From Candidatus Mcinerneyibacteriota bacterium (lineage in GTDB: Bacteria > AUK180 > JAQVHJ01): a stretch of 10,544 nt of DNA. Positions 1 to 6,202 of the stretch are shown here, in pieces. Positions within the stretch are counted from its first letter, which is position 1; each line of letters begins with the position of its first letter. Made by a program: the position numbers and the translations under genes. Below the pieces are notes generated by a model. The model was not told the DNA's origin and did no database searches. It saw only the letters and a list, made by a program, of their open reading frames with translations. The stretch spans positions 1 through 10,544 of the forward strand of contig DAOVMD010000067.1 of the NCBI GenBank assembly GCA_030630935.1. Direction: 5' to 3'.

Positions 1-166
1 CAAAATCTTTTTCTATAAAAATACTACTTCCACGTACTGATACCCTAACGAAGTGCGTACTGCGTCATGCATCCTTGTGGTGCATGGGTTCTGTGTCAGG
101 TCTCAGATTGGAGTGCTCTTTTCAATAGATTGCGGGGCTACTTTCACTTTATCCCTATGGGATAAA
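1..166. other. GC-richer, hairpin-rich noncoding segment at the window edge
   Basis: This stretch is visibly richer in G and C than the AT-rich DNA on its right, and I find no convincing reading frame in it. It holds two clear inverted repeats. At 66-86, CATGCATCC and GGTGCATG pair around a TTGT loop with one bulged T. At 148-166, TTTATCCC and GGGATAAA pair perfectly around TAT. CGTACTG occurs twice (33-39 and 56-62). The mix of hairpins and a sharp composition change suggests a structured RNA or the end of a mobile element cut by the window edge. I cannot name the family. From 167 to 231 and 250 to 335 I see only plain AT-rich sequence. Confidence 0.35.
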
Positions 167-231
167 AAAGATAATCAAAATATTGTTTCTTAAATTAATT
201 CATTATATGAAAAATAATTAAACAAAAAAAA

Positions 232-249
232 TAAGAGGTCAGCACCCTA
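232..249 (+). repeat. Left copy of 18-bp direct repeat flanking the R-M locus
   Basis: TAAGAGGTCAGCACCCTA here matches TAAGAGACCAGCACCCTA at 5693-5710 in 16 of 18 positions and in the same orientation. Both copies follow an A-rich run that includes ATATGAAA. The two copies bracket the whole mod-yhcG-res locus with its transposase-like remnant. They could be scars of an insertion or copies of a dispersed element end. Neither copy forms an obvious hairpin. Confidence 0.5.
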
Positions 250-335
250 TTCCAATTATCAATCATGAATGTCAAGTGAATCGAATCTATTATGAAAACA
301 ATAAAAAAATCATCATAAATCAATTATCTACTCAC

Positions 336-395
336 TGCGTAGACAATCCATTTCTATAATCATTTCCCAATTGTCGTATCATTGATACGACAATT
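336..395 (-). pseudogene. Fragment of a second yhcG/DUF1016-like gene
   Basis: Read on the minus strand from 394, this stretch gives IVVSMIRQLGNDYRNGLS and then TQ and a stop. The intact YhcG encoded at 3241-4341 has IVVTLSRQLVNDYGNGFS at residues 75-92, so 12 of 18 residues agree. At the DNA level 336-395 matches 4061-4120 at about 46 of 60 positions without gaps. A stop codon lies directly upstream of the matching frame and another ends it, so this is a remnant and not a gene. The match may extend weakly further left, to about 316. It lies about 180 bases beyond the res stop codon and suggests a second yhcG copy, or a duplicated piece, was once here. Confidence 0.6.
369..395. repeat. Perfect 12-bp-arm inverted repeat
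   Basis: AATTGTCGTATC and GATACGACAATT pair perfectly around a 3-base ATT loop. It coincides with the yhcG-like fragment and shares its outer arms AATTGTCG/CGACAATT with the two imperfect palindromes inside the intact yhcG gene (3986-4012 and 4094-4120). There is no T-tract on the minus strand after the stem, so it does not look like an intrinsic terminator for the res operon. Confidence 0.7.
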
Positions 396-436
396 CAAAT
401 ATTATAATAATCTTCAATAAAATAATTTAAGAAATT

Positions 437-529
437 GAGATTGCCGGAGGCACAGCCTCTTTGATATTTCCCAGACACAAGCTAGAGCTCCGATGCGCAA
501 TGACAAATAAAAAGGTTTCGGACAATCTC
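437..529. repeat. Palindromic dispersed-repeat-like element
   Basis: The segment starts with GAGATTGCC and ends with GGACAATCTC, which are reverse complements apart from one bulged A, giving about 9-bp terminal inverted repeats. Inside, GAGGC and GCCTC form a perfect hairpin at 447-459. GCAATGACA at 495-503 together with the opening GAGATTGC resembles a short palindromic repeat family scattered through many bacterial genomes, whose spurious translations read like GLLRRFAPRND. It is GC-richer than its surroundings and lies between the yhcG fragment and the end of res. Membership in that family is recognition by eye. No coding capacity is seen. Confidence 0.45.
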
Positions 530-572
530 CGTTGGATTCTTTAAAACGATTACTTATGCCTTTAAGAAATAT

Positions 573-3248
573 CTATTTATATTCAAACTTAAGACACAAT
601 GTTTCGAAACTCATATTAACTTTTACTGCGTTATGAGGAATTAAAATATATTTCCATTGCTTTTTATTATTCTCTTCAGCATATTTTGATGCATTTGAAC
701 AATAGTATAAAGCAGCTTTTGCTTTTTCAATGACTTCTGAACTTTCCATATCTTTCTGCTTTTTTGTTTCAACCATATATATCCAATTGTCTGTCTCAAC
801 AATAAAATCGGGATTATATTTCTGTGAGTTGTGATTCCATAACATATTAAACTGACCATCTGCAGGACGGAGCCACTTTTTAATATCTTTATCCTTTTCT
901 AAAATAATCGCGAAATCTTTCTCGGTCTTTGAATCAAACTTATACAAATTATGACATGCTTTTTTAAATCCGGTAAAGATTTTTGTTGGGATCGTAGAAG
1001 TAGGTTCTATTGTCTCTGTATATATATAAATAGAATCTGATTTATATTTGGAATAGTTATGCTCCTTAATTTCTGTAAAAGGATATACTTTAACATCTTC
1101 GTATTCAGGAATATCATAAAAGAAATTCTCCATTATCTGTGCATATATAAATTTTGCAATATCAAGTTTATTGAATTGAACAACATTTATAACATCATCT
1201 TTGTTCTGAAAATACGATTTAAAATGTGTCAATGCTTGGTTCGCCAATTTAAATAAAAGATCTGATTGCTCATCATAATCAATCTCCGGCAGGTTAACCA
1301 GTTCATTTACAATTAGATTATCCAATTTATCAGGGATAATTCTGCCTTTGCCTTTTATGTAACTTACTCCATCTTCCTGTTCCCTTAGTCTCTGAATTAA
1401 AATCTCCTCAGAAACAGGCTGGTAATTCAAGGAACCTATATCAAGGTCAAAATCCTTAATTCCTGATTTAATATTATCACTCTGCAAAATTGATATACGG
1501 GGAATTTCTATCGTTTTATGAATGAACTTCTCAACAACATCTTCATAAATAGATTCTGCTTCCTGAACTTTCTCTGCAGCAAAAAATTCCTGCTGGGGTT
1601 TACTTAGTATTCTTTCTTTAAATTTCTCAATCAGTATTTTCTTTGCTTTTTCTCCCGATAACTCATCTACACTCTTAACTTCCTGATTTAGTAAGGGAAT
1701 AAGCTCTGCAAGCTCACGTTCTAATTGAAGTTTCTCTTTTGCCTTTTCTCGTTCTCCTGAATCTTCAATTAATTCTATCTTCTCTTCCTGATTCTTAAAT
1801 TCCAGTTCCATTGGAGTTACAGCCGTTATGATTTCCTTATCTTTACTTAATTCGCCGGGGTCTATTTCAATAATATTTTTCTTCTTAATAATTGAATCCG
1901 GTTTATTTGCTGCATCAATTATCTCCTGAAATTTATCATGGGCAACAATTGTTAAAGTATCCACTTTTCTGTCGTTTGTTTTGAATCCGTAAGGTAATCT
2001 CAAGCCACGACCAATGGTTTGTTCACGTAGTGTAGTAGAAGCAGCAGTTCTTAATGGGATAATAGTATAAAGATTTGTGACATCCCAACCCTCTTTCAGC
2101 ATATTTACATGAATCACGATCTCAATCTGATTATCAGGATTCTCTAAAGATAAAAGCTTCTCAATATTCTCCGCTTTTTCACCACCTCTTTGATTTGAAT
2201 GGATTTCCATAACTTTATCTGCATATTTCCCTTCAAAGAATGCATTCGATTGAATTAGTGATTTAAGTTTTCCTGCATGAGTTGTATCTTTTGCTACAAC
2301 CAAAATAAATGGCTTAACGAGTTCTACTTTATTGTTCCTGGAATATATATCAAGAGCAAGCCTGGTATCTTCATGAATTCTAATGCCGTCCTCAAGTTTT
2401 ATAATATCAACTTCTTCAATTGATAATTTTGACGGGTCAAAATCTTTTCGGGTCGCAACAGCAGGCTCCTTTACAAAACCATCTTCTATTGCCATTGACA
2501 GTGGATATTCATATACCACATTCTTAAATTTAATTGTCTTACCGCTTCTCTCAACTTGGGGTGTTGCAGTTAATTCCAAACCAATAATCGGCTCAAGTTC
2601 ATTTATTACCTGCATCCCTCTATCTGCTCTATAATGATGTGATTCATCCATTAATAAAACAAGATCATCAAGATTAGATAAATAATTAAAATATGAATCT
2701 CCCAAGTACTCAGATAATCTTTTAATTTTCGGTTCATTACCGCTTCTTGTCTCGGCATTGATCTTGGAAATATTGAAAATATTAATATGTACTTCTGAAT
2801 GAAATATGGATAACTGTGATGCTTCAAGATAATTATCCCCGGTGATTATCCTGGGTGGTGTCTGTGCAAACTCGCCGATTCCTTTAAAAACATATTTGGG
2901 ATGAGCGGGATTTGAGAAATCTTCAATTAATTTATTATAAATTGTCAGGTTAGGTGCAAGAATAAAAAAGTTCTTTACTCCTTTTGATAAATACAGATAA
3001 ATAACAAACGCTCCCATTAGTCTGGTCTTACCTACGCCGGTTGCTAATGCAAAACAAAATGAAGGAAAATCCCTCTCAAAATCTGTACAAATCGGATATA
3101 AAGAATTAACTTTCTCAAGTTCAGCTGGTAAATCAATTCCTTTCCTAAACTCAAGGTCATCCAAAATGCGATTGAGAATTTCAAGGCTCCTTCTCTGGGG
3201 AAACCTGAGGCTTAACCGGTTTGATATTAATTGAGCTGTTCTATCCAT
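573..3248 (-). CDS. res: Type III restriction endonuclease subunit Res (helicase-nuclease)
   Basis: This 891-aa protein is the restriction subunit of a type III R-M system, which uses ATP to communicate between two Mod-bound recognition sites and then cuts DNA. The SF2 helicase motifs are in order: Walker A ATGVGKT (69-75), Walker B/DEAH-like DESHH (201-205), motif III LTATP (226-230), motif V MLKEGWDV (383-390) and motif VI QTIGRGLRLP (410-419). The C-terminus has a PD-(D/E)xK nuclease core, P813-D814-F815 followed by E827-T-K829. The length is normal for Res and no catalytic residue is obviously missing. The ATG overlaps the last 8 bases of yhcG, so translation is probably coupled. AAGAGA lies 6 bases upstream as a modest ribosome-binding site. 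Its normal partner Mod is truncated here, so I infer the enzyme has lost target recognition unless another Mod is supplied. The family call is firm; activity is doubtful. Confidence 0.93.
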   Translation of the reverse strand: MDRTAQLISNRLSLRFPQRRSLEILNRILDDLEFRKGIDLPAELEKVNSLYPICTDFERDFPSFCFALATGVGKTRLMGAFVIYLYLSKGVKNFFILAPNLTIYNKLIEDFSNPAHPKYVFKGIGEFAQTPPRIITGDNYLEASQLSIFHSEVHINIFNISKINAETRSGNEPKIKRLSEYLGDSYFNYLSNLDDLVLLMDESHHYRADRGMQVINELEPIIGLELTATPQVERSGKTIKFKNVVYEYPLSMAIEDGFVKEPAVATRKDFDPSKLSIEEVDIIKLEDGIRIHEDTRLALDIYSRNNKVELVKPFILVVAKDTTHAGKLKSLIQSNAFFEGKYADKVMEIHSNQRGGEKAENIEKLLSLENPDNQIEIVIHVNMLKEGWDVTNLYTIIPLRTAASTTLREQTIGRGLRLPYGFKTNDRKVDTLTIVAHDKFQEIIDAANKPDSIIKKKNIIEIDPGELSKDKEIITAVTPMELEFKNQEEKIELIEDSGEREKAKEKLQLERELAELIPLLNQEVKSVDELSGEKAKKILIEKFKERILSKPQQEFFAAEKVQEAESIYEDVVEKFIHKTIEIPRISILQSDNIKSGIKDFDLDIGSLNYQPVSEEILIQRLREQEDGVSYIKGKGRIIPDKLDNLIVNELVNLPEIDYDEQSDLLFKLANQALTHFKSYFQNKDDVINVVQFNKLDIAKFIYAQIMENFFYDIPEYEDVKVYPFTEIKEHNYSKYKSDSIYIYTETIEPTSTIPTKIFTGFKKACHNLYKFDSKTEKDFAIILEKDKDIKKWLRPADGQFNMLWNHNSQKYNPDFIVETDNWIYMVETKKQKDMESSEVIEKAKAALYYCSNASKYAEENNKKQWKYILIPHNAVKVNMSFETLCLKFEYK

Positions 3249-4341
3249 TTTTATTCTCTTTTTCTTTTTTTATACTTGAAATATGTTTTTGAGCATAGCT
3301 AATTGCTGCCTTTAATTTTTTCTTCAATAATTTCTTCGGCGGTAATTCTGTTAAATATTCTGCAACATGAATGCCGGATTTACTTAGTTGTAATAGTTCT
3401 ATCTGTTCTTTGCTTCCTTCAGTGCAGAGAATTAGACCCAAGGGAGGTTCTTCAGTAGATCCAGTTTCGTTTTTCTCAAGCCATCTTAAATAAAGTTCCA
3501 TCTGTCCTTTATATGCCGCTTTGAATTTTCCTAACTTAAGATCTATCGCGACTAATCTCTTTAGTTTACGATGATAAAATAGAAGATCAATATAAAAATC
3601 ATCACCATCAATAATTATTCTCTTCTGTCGTGCAATAAAGCTAAAACCTATTCCTAACTCAAGAATGAAGGATTCAAGCTCTCGTAATATTGCCTTCTCC
3701 AAATCCTTCTCTAAGTATGTATCTTTAAGTCCAAGAAAATCTAAAATATATGGATTTTTAAATACAAGATCGGGCGTAAGGATATCTTTTTTTCGAAGTT
3801 TATCTATTTCTTTGCGTATAAGTTTTTTTGGTTTTTTAGATAATACAGTACGCTCATATAGCATACCGCTTAATTTATTTCTAAGTATTCGTACACTCCA
3901 CATTTCTATACGGCACATTTCTGAATAGAAATCTATTTTAAGCTGATCTTTTATTGGAATAAGAGTAACAAAATGACTCCAGGTCAATTGTCGTGACAGT
4001 GTAACGACAATCTTTTCCTTAGGAAAAACCTCTGAAAATTGAATCATTCGTCGAATATTTTTCTCTGAAAATCCATTTCCGTAATCATTTACCAATTGTC
4101 GTGACAGCGTAACGACAATTTCTTCTCCATATTCCGCACGCTTGTTCTTTAATATTTCATCGTTGATTTTTTTACCAATCCTCCAATAAAGTATTGTAAG
4201 TCCCGAATTCACTACAACCGCAATTGCAGAACGAGTTTCCTCTATCAATTTACGAATATCAGAAACAAGAATTCTTGAGTTCAGTTTTTTAGATTTCTTT
4301 ATTGGTTTCTTTGATGATTTCTTAATCGCGCTTTTCTTCAT
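3241..4341 (-). CDS. YhcG/DUF1016 PD-(D/E)xK nuclease family protein
   Basis: This 366-aa protein belongs to the YhcG (DUF1016) family, which is often found beside restriction-modification genes. Its exact role is unsettled. After a lysine-rich start (about 1-20), the DUF1016 N-terminal helical domain spans roughly 25-170 and includes WSHFVTLIPI (121-130). The C-terminal nuclease-like domain follows, with E221, D252 in FYIDLLFYHRKLKRLVAIDL, and D267-L-K269, matching a PD-(D/E)xK core with D in place of the usual E. The peptide IVVTLSRQL occurs twice (75-83, 111-119), each encoded by an imperfect palindrome. The gene starts 9 bases after mod, with a strong AGAAGG site 5 bases before the ATG, and overlaps res by 8 bases. 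Its place between mod and res suggests it is part of the R-M operon as an accessory factor. The frame is intact, with no sign of decay. Confidence 0.9.
   Translation of the reverse strand: MKKSAIKKSSKKPIKKSKKLNSRILVSDIRKLIEETRSAIAVVVNSGLTILYWRIGKKINDEILKNKRAEYGEEIVVTLSRQLVNDYGNGFSEKNIRRMIQFSEVFPKEKIVVTLSRQLTWSHFVTLIPIKDQLKIDFYSEMCRIEMWSVRILRNKLSGMLYERTVLSKKPKKLIRKEIDKLRKKDILTPDLVFKNPYILDFLGLKDTYLEKDLEKAILRELESFILELGIGFSFIARQKRIIIDGDDFYIDLLFYHRKLKRLVAIDLKLGKFKAAYKGQMELYLRWLEKNETGSTEEPPLGLILCTEGSKEQIELLQLSKSGIHVAEYLTELPPKKLLKKKLKAAISYAQKHISSIKKEKENKNG
3986..4012. repeat. Palindromic repeat inside yhcG, copy encoding residues 111-119
   Basis: AATTGTCGT and ACGACAATC flank a 9-base centre, forming near-perfect 9-bp arms. 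This 27-base unit matches the one at 4094-4120 in 25 of 27 positions. It encodes the second IVVTLSRQL peptide. The repeated peptide is a normal feature of the family, as far as I recall, so the DNA repeat may simply follow the protein. The palindrome is an extra property that the codons do not require. Confidence 0.65.
4094..4120. repeat. Palindromic repeat inside yhcG, copy encoding residues 75-83
   Basis: AATTGTCGT and ACGACAATT form perfect 9-bp arms around GACAGCGTA. It encodes the first IVVTLSRQL peptide. The surrounding sequence 4061-4120 is the part that matches the yhcG-like fragment at 336-395, where the same arms have become a perfect 12-bp palindrome. Confidence 0.65.
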
Positions 4342-4346
4342 ATTAA

Positions 4347-4352
4347 CCTTCT
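4347..4352 (-). promoter_or_regulatory. Ribosome-binding site of yhcG
   Basis: AGAAGG lies 5 bases upstream of the yhcG ATG and overlaps the mod stop codon TAG. It supports the ATG at 4341 as the start and means that ribosomes finishing mod arrive on the yhcG initiation site. Confidence 0.75.
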
Positions 4353-5412
4353 AAAAAAGCTCGGGTTGGTTCTTATCTTTTTTCTTAACCTTTTTCTGCT
4401 TTTTTATATTCTCTTTTGGCGGGCCAACCGGTACAAATTCTGGTGCATCTTCATCCCCGGGCATATCAATTATATTTAAACTATAATCTTTCTTACCAAA
4501 CTCACACCGGCCCAAGAGCATATTGGGGATCTTTTTAACTGTAATATTGGGATACTTAGTTTCACATACTTTCTGAAATGATTTACAGCAGATTAAAAGA
4601 CTCTCATCATCTTTCATCTCATCATGAATAGTATCGATTAAATCTGCGGTGACAAATTGTGTAGTAGTAAAGATATAATCCTTCTCTGTGGACTGACCCT
4701 GCTTCCAGTAAATTTCTGGATTGGGGTAATATTTAAAACCTTCATGCTTTGACATCGAAGCAGCAAGCATATCTGCATTATAACATTCGTCTATTACCCA
4801 GTTATCATACTTATCCTTCTTAAGAAGACTCGGTGCAAGTTCATAAAACTTGAAACCACCCCCGCCCTGCCAGTTAACCTTCTTTGAAATACCTCCCTGA
4901 TCAGTTCCGTCACAAACCTGCTTTAAACGCGGAATACAATGTGTATAACAATGATCCCCCAACTCAACTCCTATCCATCTACGATTCATTTTGTGGGCGA
5001 CTGCTGAGGTTGTACCGGAACCAAGAAATGAATCGAGGACGAGATCGTTTTTGTTTGTAGACATCTGCAAGATTCTTCTTATTTGGCTTTCTGGTTTTTT
5101 GCTTTTAGGAAAAACAACATTGCCTTCCTTGGCTATCCCTTGATAATTCATATCAAGCCAAATATTTTTAACCAACTCAGCAGTAACTAAACTACCATTA
5201 ATTATTTTCATTTTATCTTTATAAAATAAAATTCGATCGCCTTTCCATAAATATATATCCTGATACTTTTCTCTTTGAAGCAAATAAACCTTAGTATCAT
5301 CTTTCTTTGATGCGTCAATTAAATCTCTTGTTTTTTGTCCAACACCACTATAATTTGGCTGAGATAGGGTGCCGGCCTCTGTCTTCTGTCTTGATAATCC
5401 ATTTTTTATCAT
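4351..5412 (-). CDS. mod: Type III DNA methyltransferase Mod, N-terminally truncated (probable pseudogene)
   Basis: This 353-aa frame is the C-terminal half of a type III beta-class adenine methyltransferase. The SAM-binding motif I is clear: DSFLGSGTT (127-135), followed by the family-typical stretches IGVELGDHCYTHC, NWQGGGGFKFYELAPSLL, EIYWKQGQSTEKDYIF and LLICCKSFQ, and a lysine-rich tail. In beta-class enzymes the catalytic DPPY motif comes before motif I. It is absent here, together with the whole N-terminal region and probably the target recognition part. Full Mod proteins are roughly 600-700 aa, so about 300 residues are missing. The 170 bases upstream cannot hold them. The ATG overlaps the stop of an unrelated helix-turn-helix frame as ATGA, with no good ribosome-binding site, so any translation would depend on coupling. 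I infer an inactive methylase. A separately encoded N-terminal half outside the window cannot be excluded. Confidence 0.85.
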   Translation of the reverse strand: MIKNGLSRQKTEAGTLSQPNYSGVGQKTRDLIDASKKDDTKVYLLQREKYQDIYLWKGDRILFYKDKMKIINGSLVTAELVKNIWLDMNYQGIAKEGNVVFPKSKKPESQIRRILQMSTNKNDLVLDSFLGSGTTSAVAHKMNRRWIGVELGDHCYTHCIPRLKQVCDGTDQGGISKKVNWQGGGGFKFYELAPSLLKKDKYDNWVIDECYNADMLAASMSKHEGFKYYPNPEIYWKQGQSTEKDYIFTTTQFVTADLIDTIHDEMKDDESLLICCKSFQKVCETKYPNITVKKIPNMLLGRCEFGKKDYSLNIIDMPGDEDAPEFVPVGPPKENIKKQKKVKKKDKNQPELF

Positions 5413-5585
5413 GATTCTATTTTTTTTATTAATTTTCTTAAGACTTTATCTAGTTTAAGTTTCTTTTTTAACTTGTAAATCCTATAGCAAACTGCATTGT
5501 TATTGGAAAGATTAAGTTTATCGACTATTTCAGATTGACTGAGATTGCTGTATTTCCAAAGAATATAGATCAATATATTATTATG
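5409..5585 (-). pseudogene. Helix-turn-helix remnant, possibly the C-terminus of a Y1/REP-associated transposase
   Basis: A 58-codon open frame without an ATG ends in a TGA that overlaps the mod start (ATGA). Its peptide includes YSNLSQSEIVDKLNLSNNN, a typical helix-turn-helix rhythm, then AVCYRIYKLKKKLKLDKVLR and a basic tail ending KKIES. The pattern resembles the C-terminal domain of some IS200-like/REP-associated tyrosine transposases, where a similar helix-turn-helix is followed by a KRLKKKL-like helix. No HUH or tyrosine motif is visible upstream. A short frame starting at the ATG at 5623 (MHYKYHKLLV) would join it after one frameshift, so a decayed small DNA-binding protein is an alternative. 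It sits where the missing half of mod should be, which points to a recombination or insertion junction. Confidence 0.45.
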
Positions 5586-5799
5586 TTATTTTGAACCAAA
5601 AGCTTATGATACTTATAATGCATTTCTGTGTAATCTTTACAGGGATTAAGCGGATTAAAGAGATTATTTTAAAATTTAAAATATGAAATAAGTAAGAGAC
5701 CAGCACCCTAAATCATAATAAACCATTGGTTAATGTAATTATAAACATTTATTCATTAGATTATTATATCATTTCTTTTTATAAAAGTCAAATAAATGA
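5586..5799. other. AT-rich intergenic region between the small gene and the R-M locus
   Basis: No gene is supported here. It contains the right copy of the 18-bp direct repeat (5693-5710) and a short purine-rich rhythm (GGATTAAGCGGATTAAAG at 5643-5660). I see no convincing promoter for the mod operon and no strong terminator for the gene that ends at 5800. Confidence 0.5.
5693..5710 (+). repeat. Right copy of 18-bp direct repeat flanking the R-M locus
   Basis: TAAGAGACCAGCACCCTA matches the left copy at 232-249 in 16 of 18 positions and in the same orientation, about 5.46 kb away. It sits about 110 bases beyond the end of the helix-turn-helix remnant, so the pair encloses the remnant, mod, yhcG, res and the downstream repeat debris. 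Confidence 0.5.
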
Positions 5800-6171
5800 T
5801 TATGAAATCATATAGATTTCTCTAATCAATTCAATTTCGAATTCATATTCTTGTTTTTTTAAAGTAATAAAAGTTACTGGATCTTTCTTTAAAAATTTTT
5901 CTATTTTTTCAAAATATTTAGTGTTACCATGAATAAAAATATCATTCTCATTTAAACCATGTCTTGCAATCCAATAACAAATTTTAAAAACGAATTTGCT
6001 CAATTTATCTATTTCTCCTTCCTTAAATATTTTGCTTTTTGTTATTTCTAACTTCTCTAAGTTAAGATTTTCTTTAAGAATTATTGCAGTTCTTATACTC
6101 TCAAAAACATTACTCTTGTTCTCTTTAATAATTTTTATATTTAAGTACCCTTTTCGTAGTTCATTATTCAT
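5800..6171 (-). CDS. Small hypothetical protein
   Basis: I do not recognise this protein. From the chosen ATG at 6171 it is 123 aa (MNNELRKGYL...), rich in K, E, I and N, with no signal peptide, no membrane segment and no catalytic motif I can name. Its alternating beta/alpha look (FVFKICYWIARHGLNEND, then IFIHGN, then FEKIEKFLKK) suggests a small soluble domain. The upstream in-frame ATG at 6186 would give 128 aa. I prefer 6171 because GAAGGA sits 7 bases before it and the promoter-like box at 6195-6202 would place the transcript start at about 6186-6190. It lies 48 bases after the giant gene but seems to have its own promoter. A palindrome overlapping that promoter allows for autoregulation or control by a small regulator. 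It does not overlap the R-M operon. Confidence 0.65.
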   Translation of the reverse strand: MNNELRKGYLNIKIIKENKSNVFESIRTAIILKENLNLEKLEITKSKIFKEGEIDKLSKFVFKICYWIARHGLNENDIFIHGNTKYFEKIEKFLKKDPVTFITLKKQEYEFEIELIREIYMIS

Positions 6172-6178
6172 TTTAATG

Positions 6179-6184
6179 TCCTTC
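6179..6184 (-). promoter_or_regulatory. Ribosome-binding site selecting the ATG at 6171
   Basis: GAAGGA is followed by a 7-base spacer and ATG (6171-6169). The alternative ATG at 6186 overlaps this site and has no ribosome-binding site of its own, so the shorter protein start is favoured. Confidence 0.55.
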
Positions 6185-6194
6185 ATCTTTGCGA

Positions 6195-6202
6195 CAAATA
6201 TA
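6195..6202 (-). promoter_or_regulatory. Bacteroidota-type -7 promoter box
   Basis: Read on the minus strand this is TATATTTG, which fits the TAnnTTTG -7 consensus of Bacteroidota-type primary sigma factors. The expected start of transcription a few bases downstream (about 6186-6190) leaves a leader of roughly 15-19 bases before the ATG at 6171. No clear -33 TTTG/TTG element is visible about 19 bases upstream, so the box is suggestive only. Confidence 0.4.

Noticed and set aside
60-110. tRNA-like GGTTC and hairpin near the left edge
   Set aside because: No cloverleaf, anticodon arm or acceptor stem can be assembled around it.
369-395. Perfect palindrome as intrinsic terminator of the mod-yhcG-res operon
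   Set aside because: No T-run follows on the minus strand, it is about 180 bases past the stop, and it is better explained by the yhcG-like fragment.
641-859. Open frame of 72 codons on the minus strand
   Set aside because: It overlaps the well-supported res nuclease domain in another frame and has no family-like content.
2383-2634. Open frame of 83 codons on the plus strand (also 1059-1256, 3665-3928, 5996-6208 and 7135-7356)
   Set aside because: All lie antisense to strongly supported genes or the small gene, with no ribosome-binding logic or recognisable motifs.
5643-5660. GGATTAAGCGGATTAAAG rhythm as the start of a repeat array or a GxxExxY-type gene remnant
   Set aside because: It has only two units, and no GxxExxY motif or longer frame is nearby.
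5796-5811. Hairpin ATGATT/AATCAT at the stop codon of the small gene, as a terminator
   Set aside because: The stem is only 6 bp and AT-rich, it includes the stop codon, and the T-tract after it is broken by other bases.
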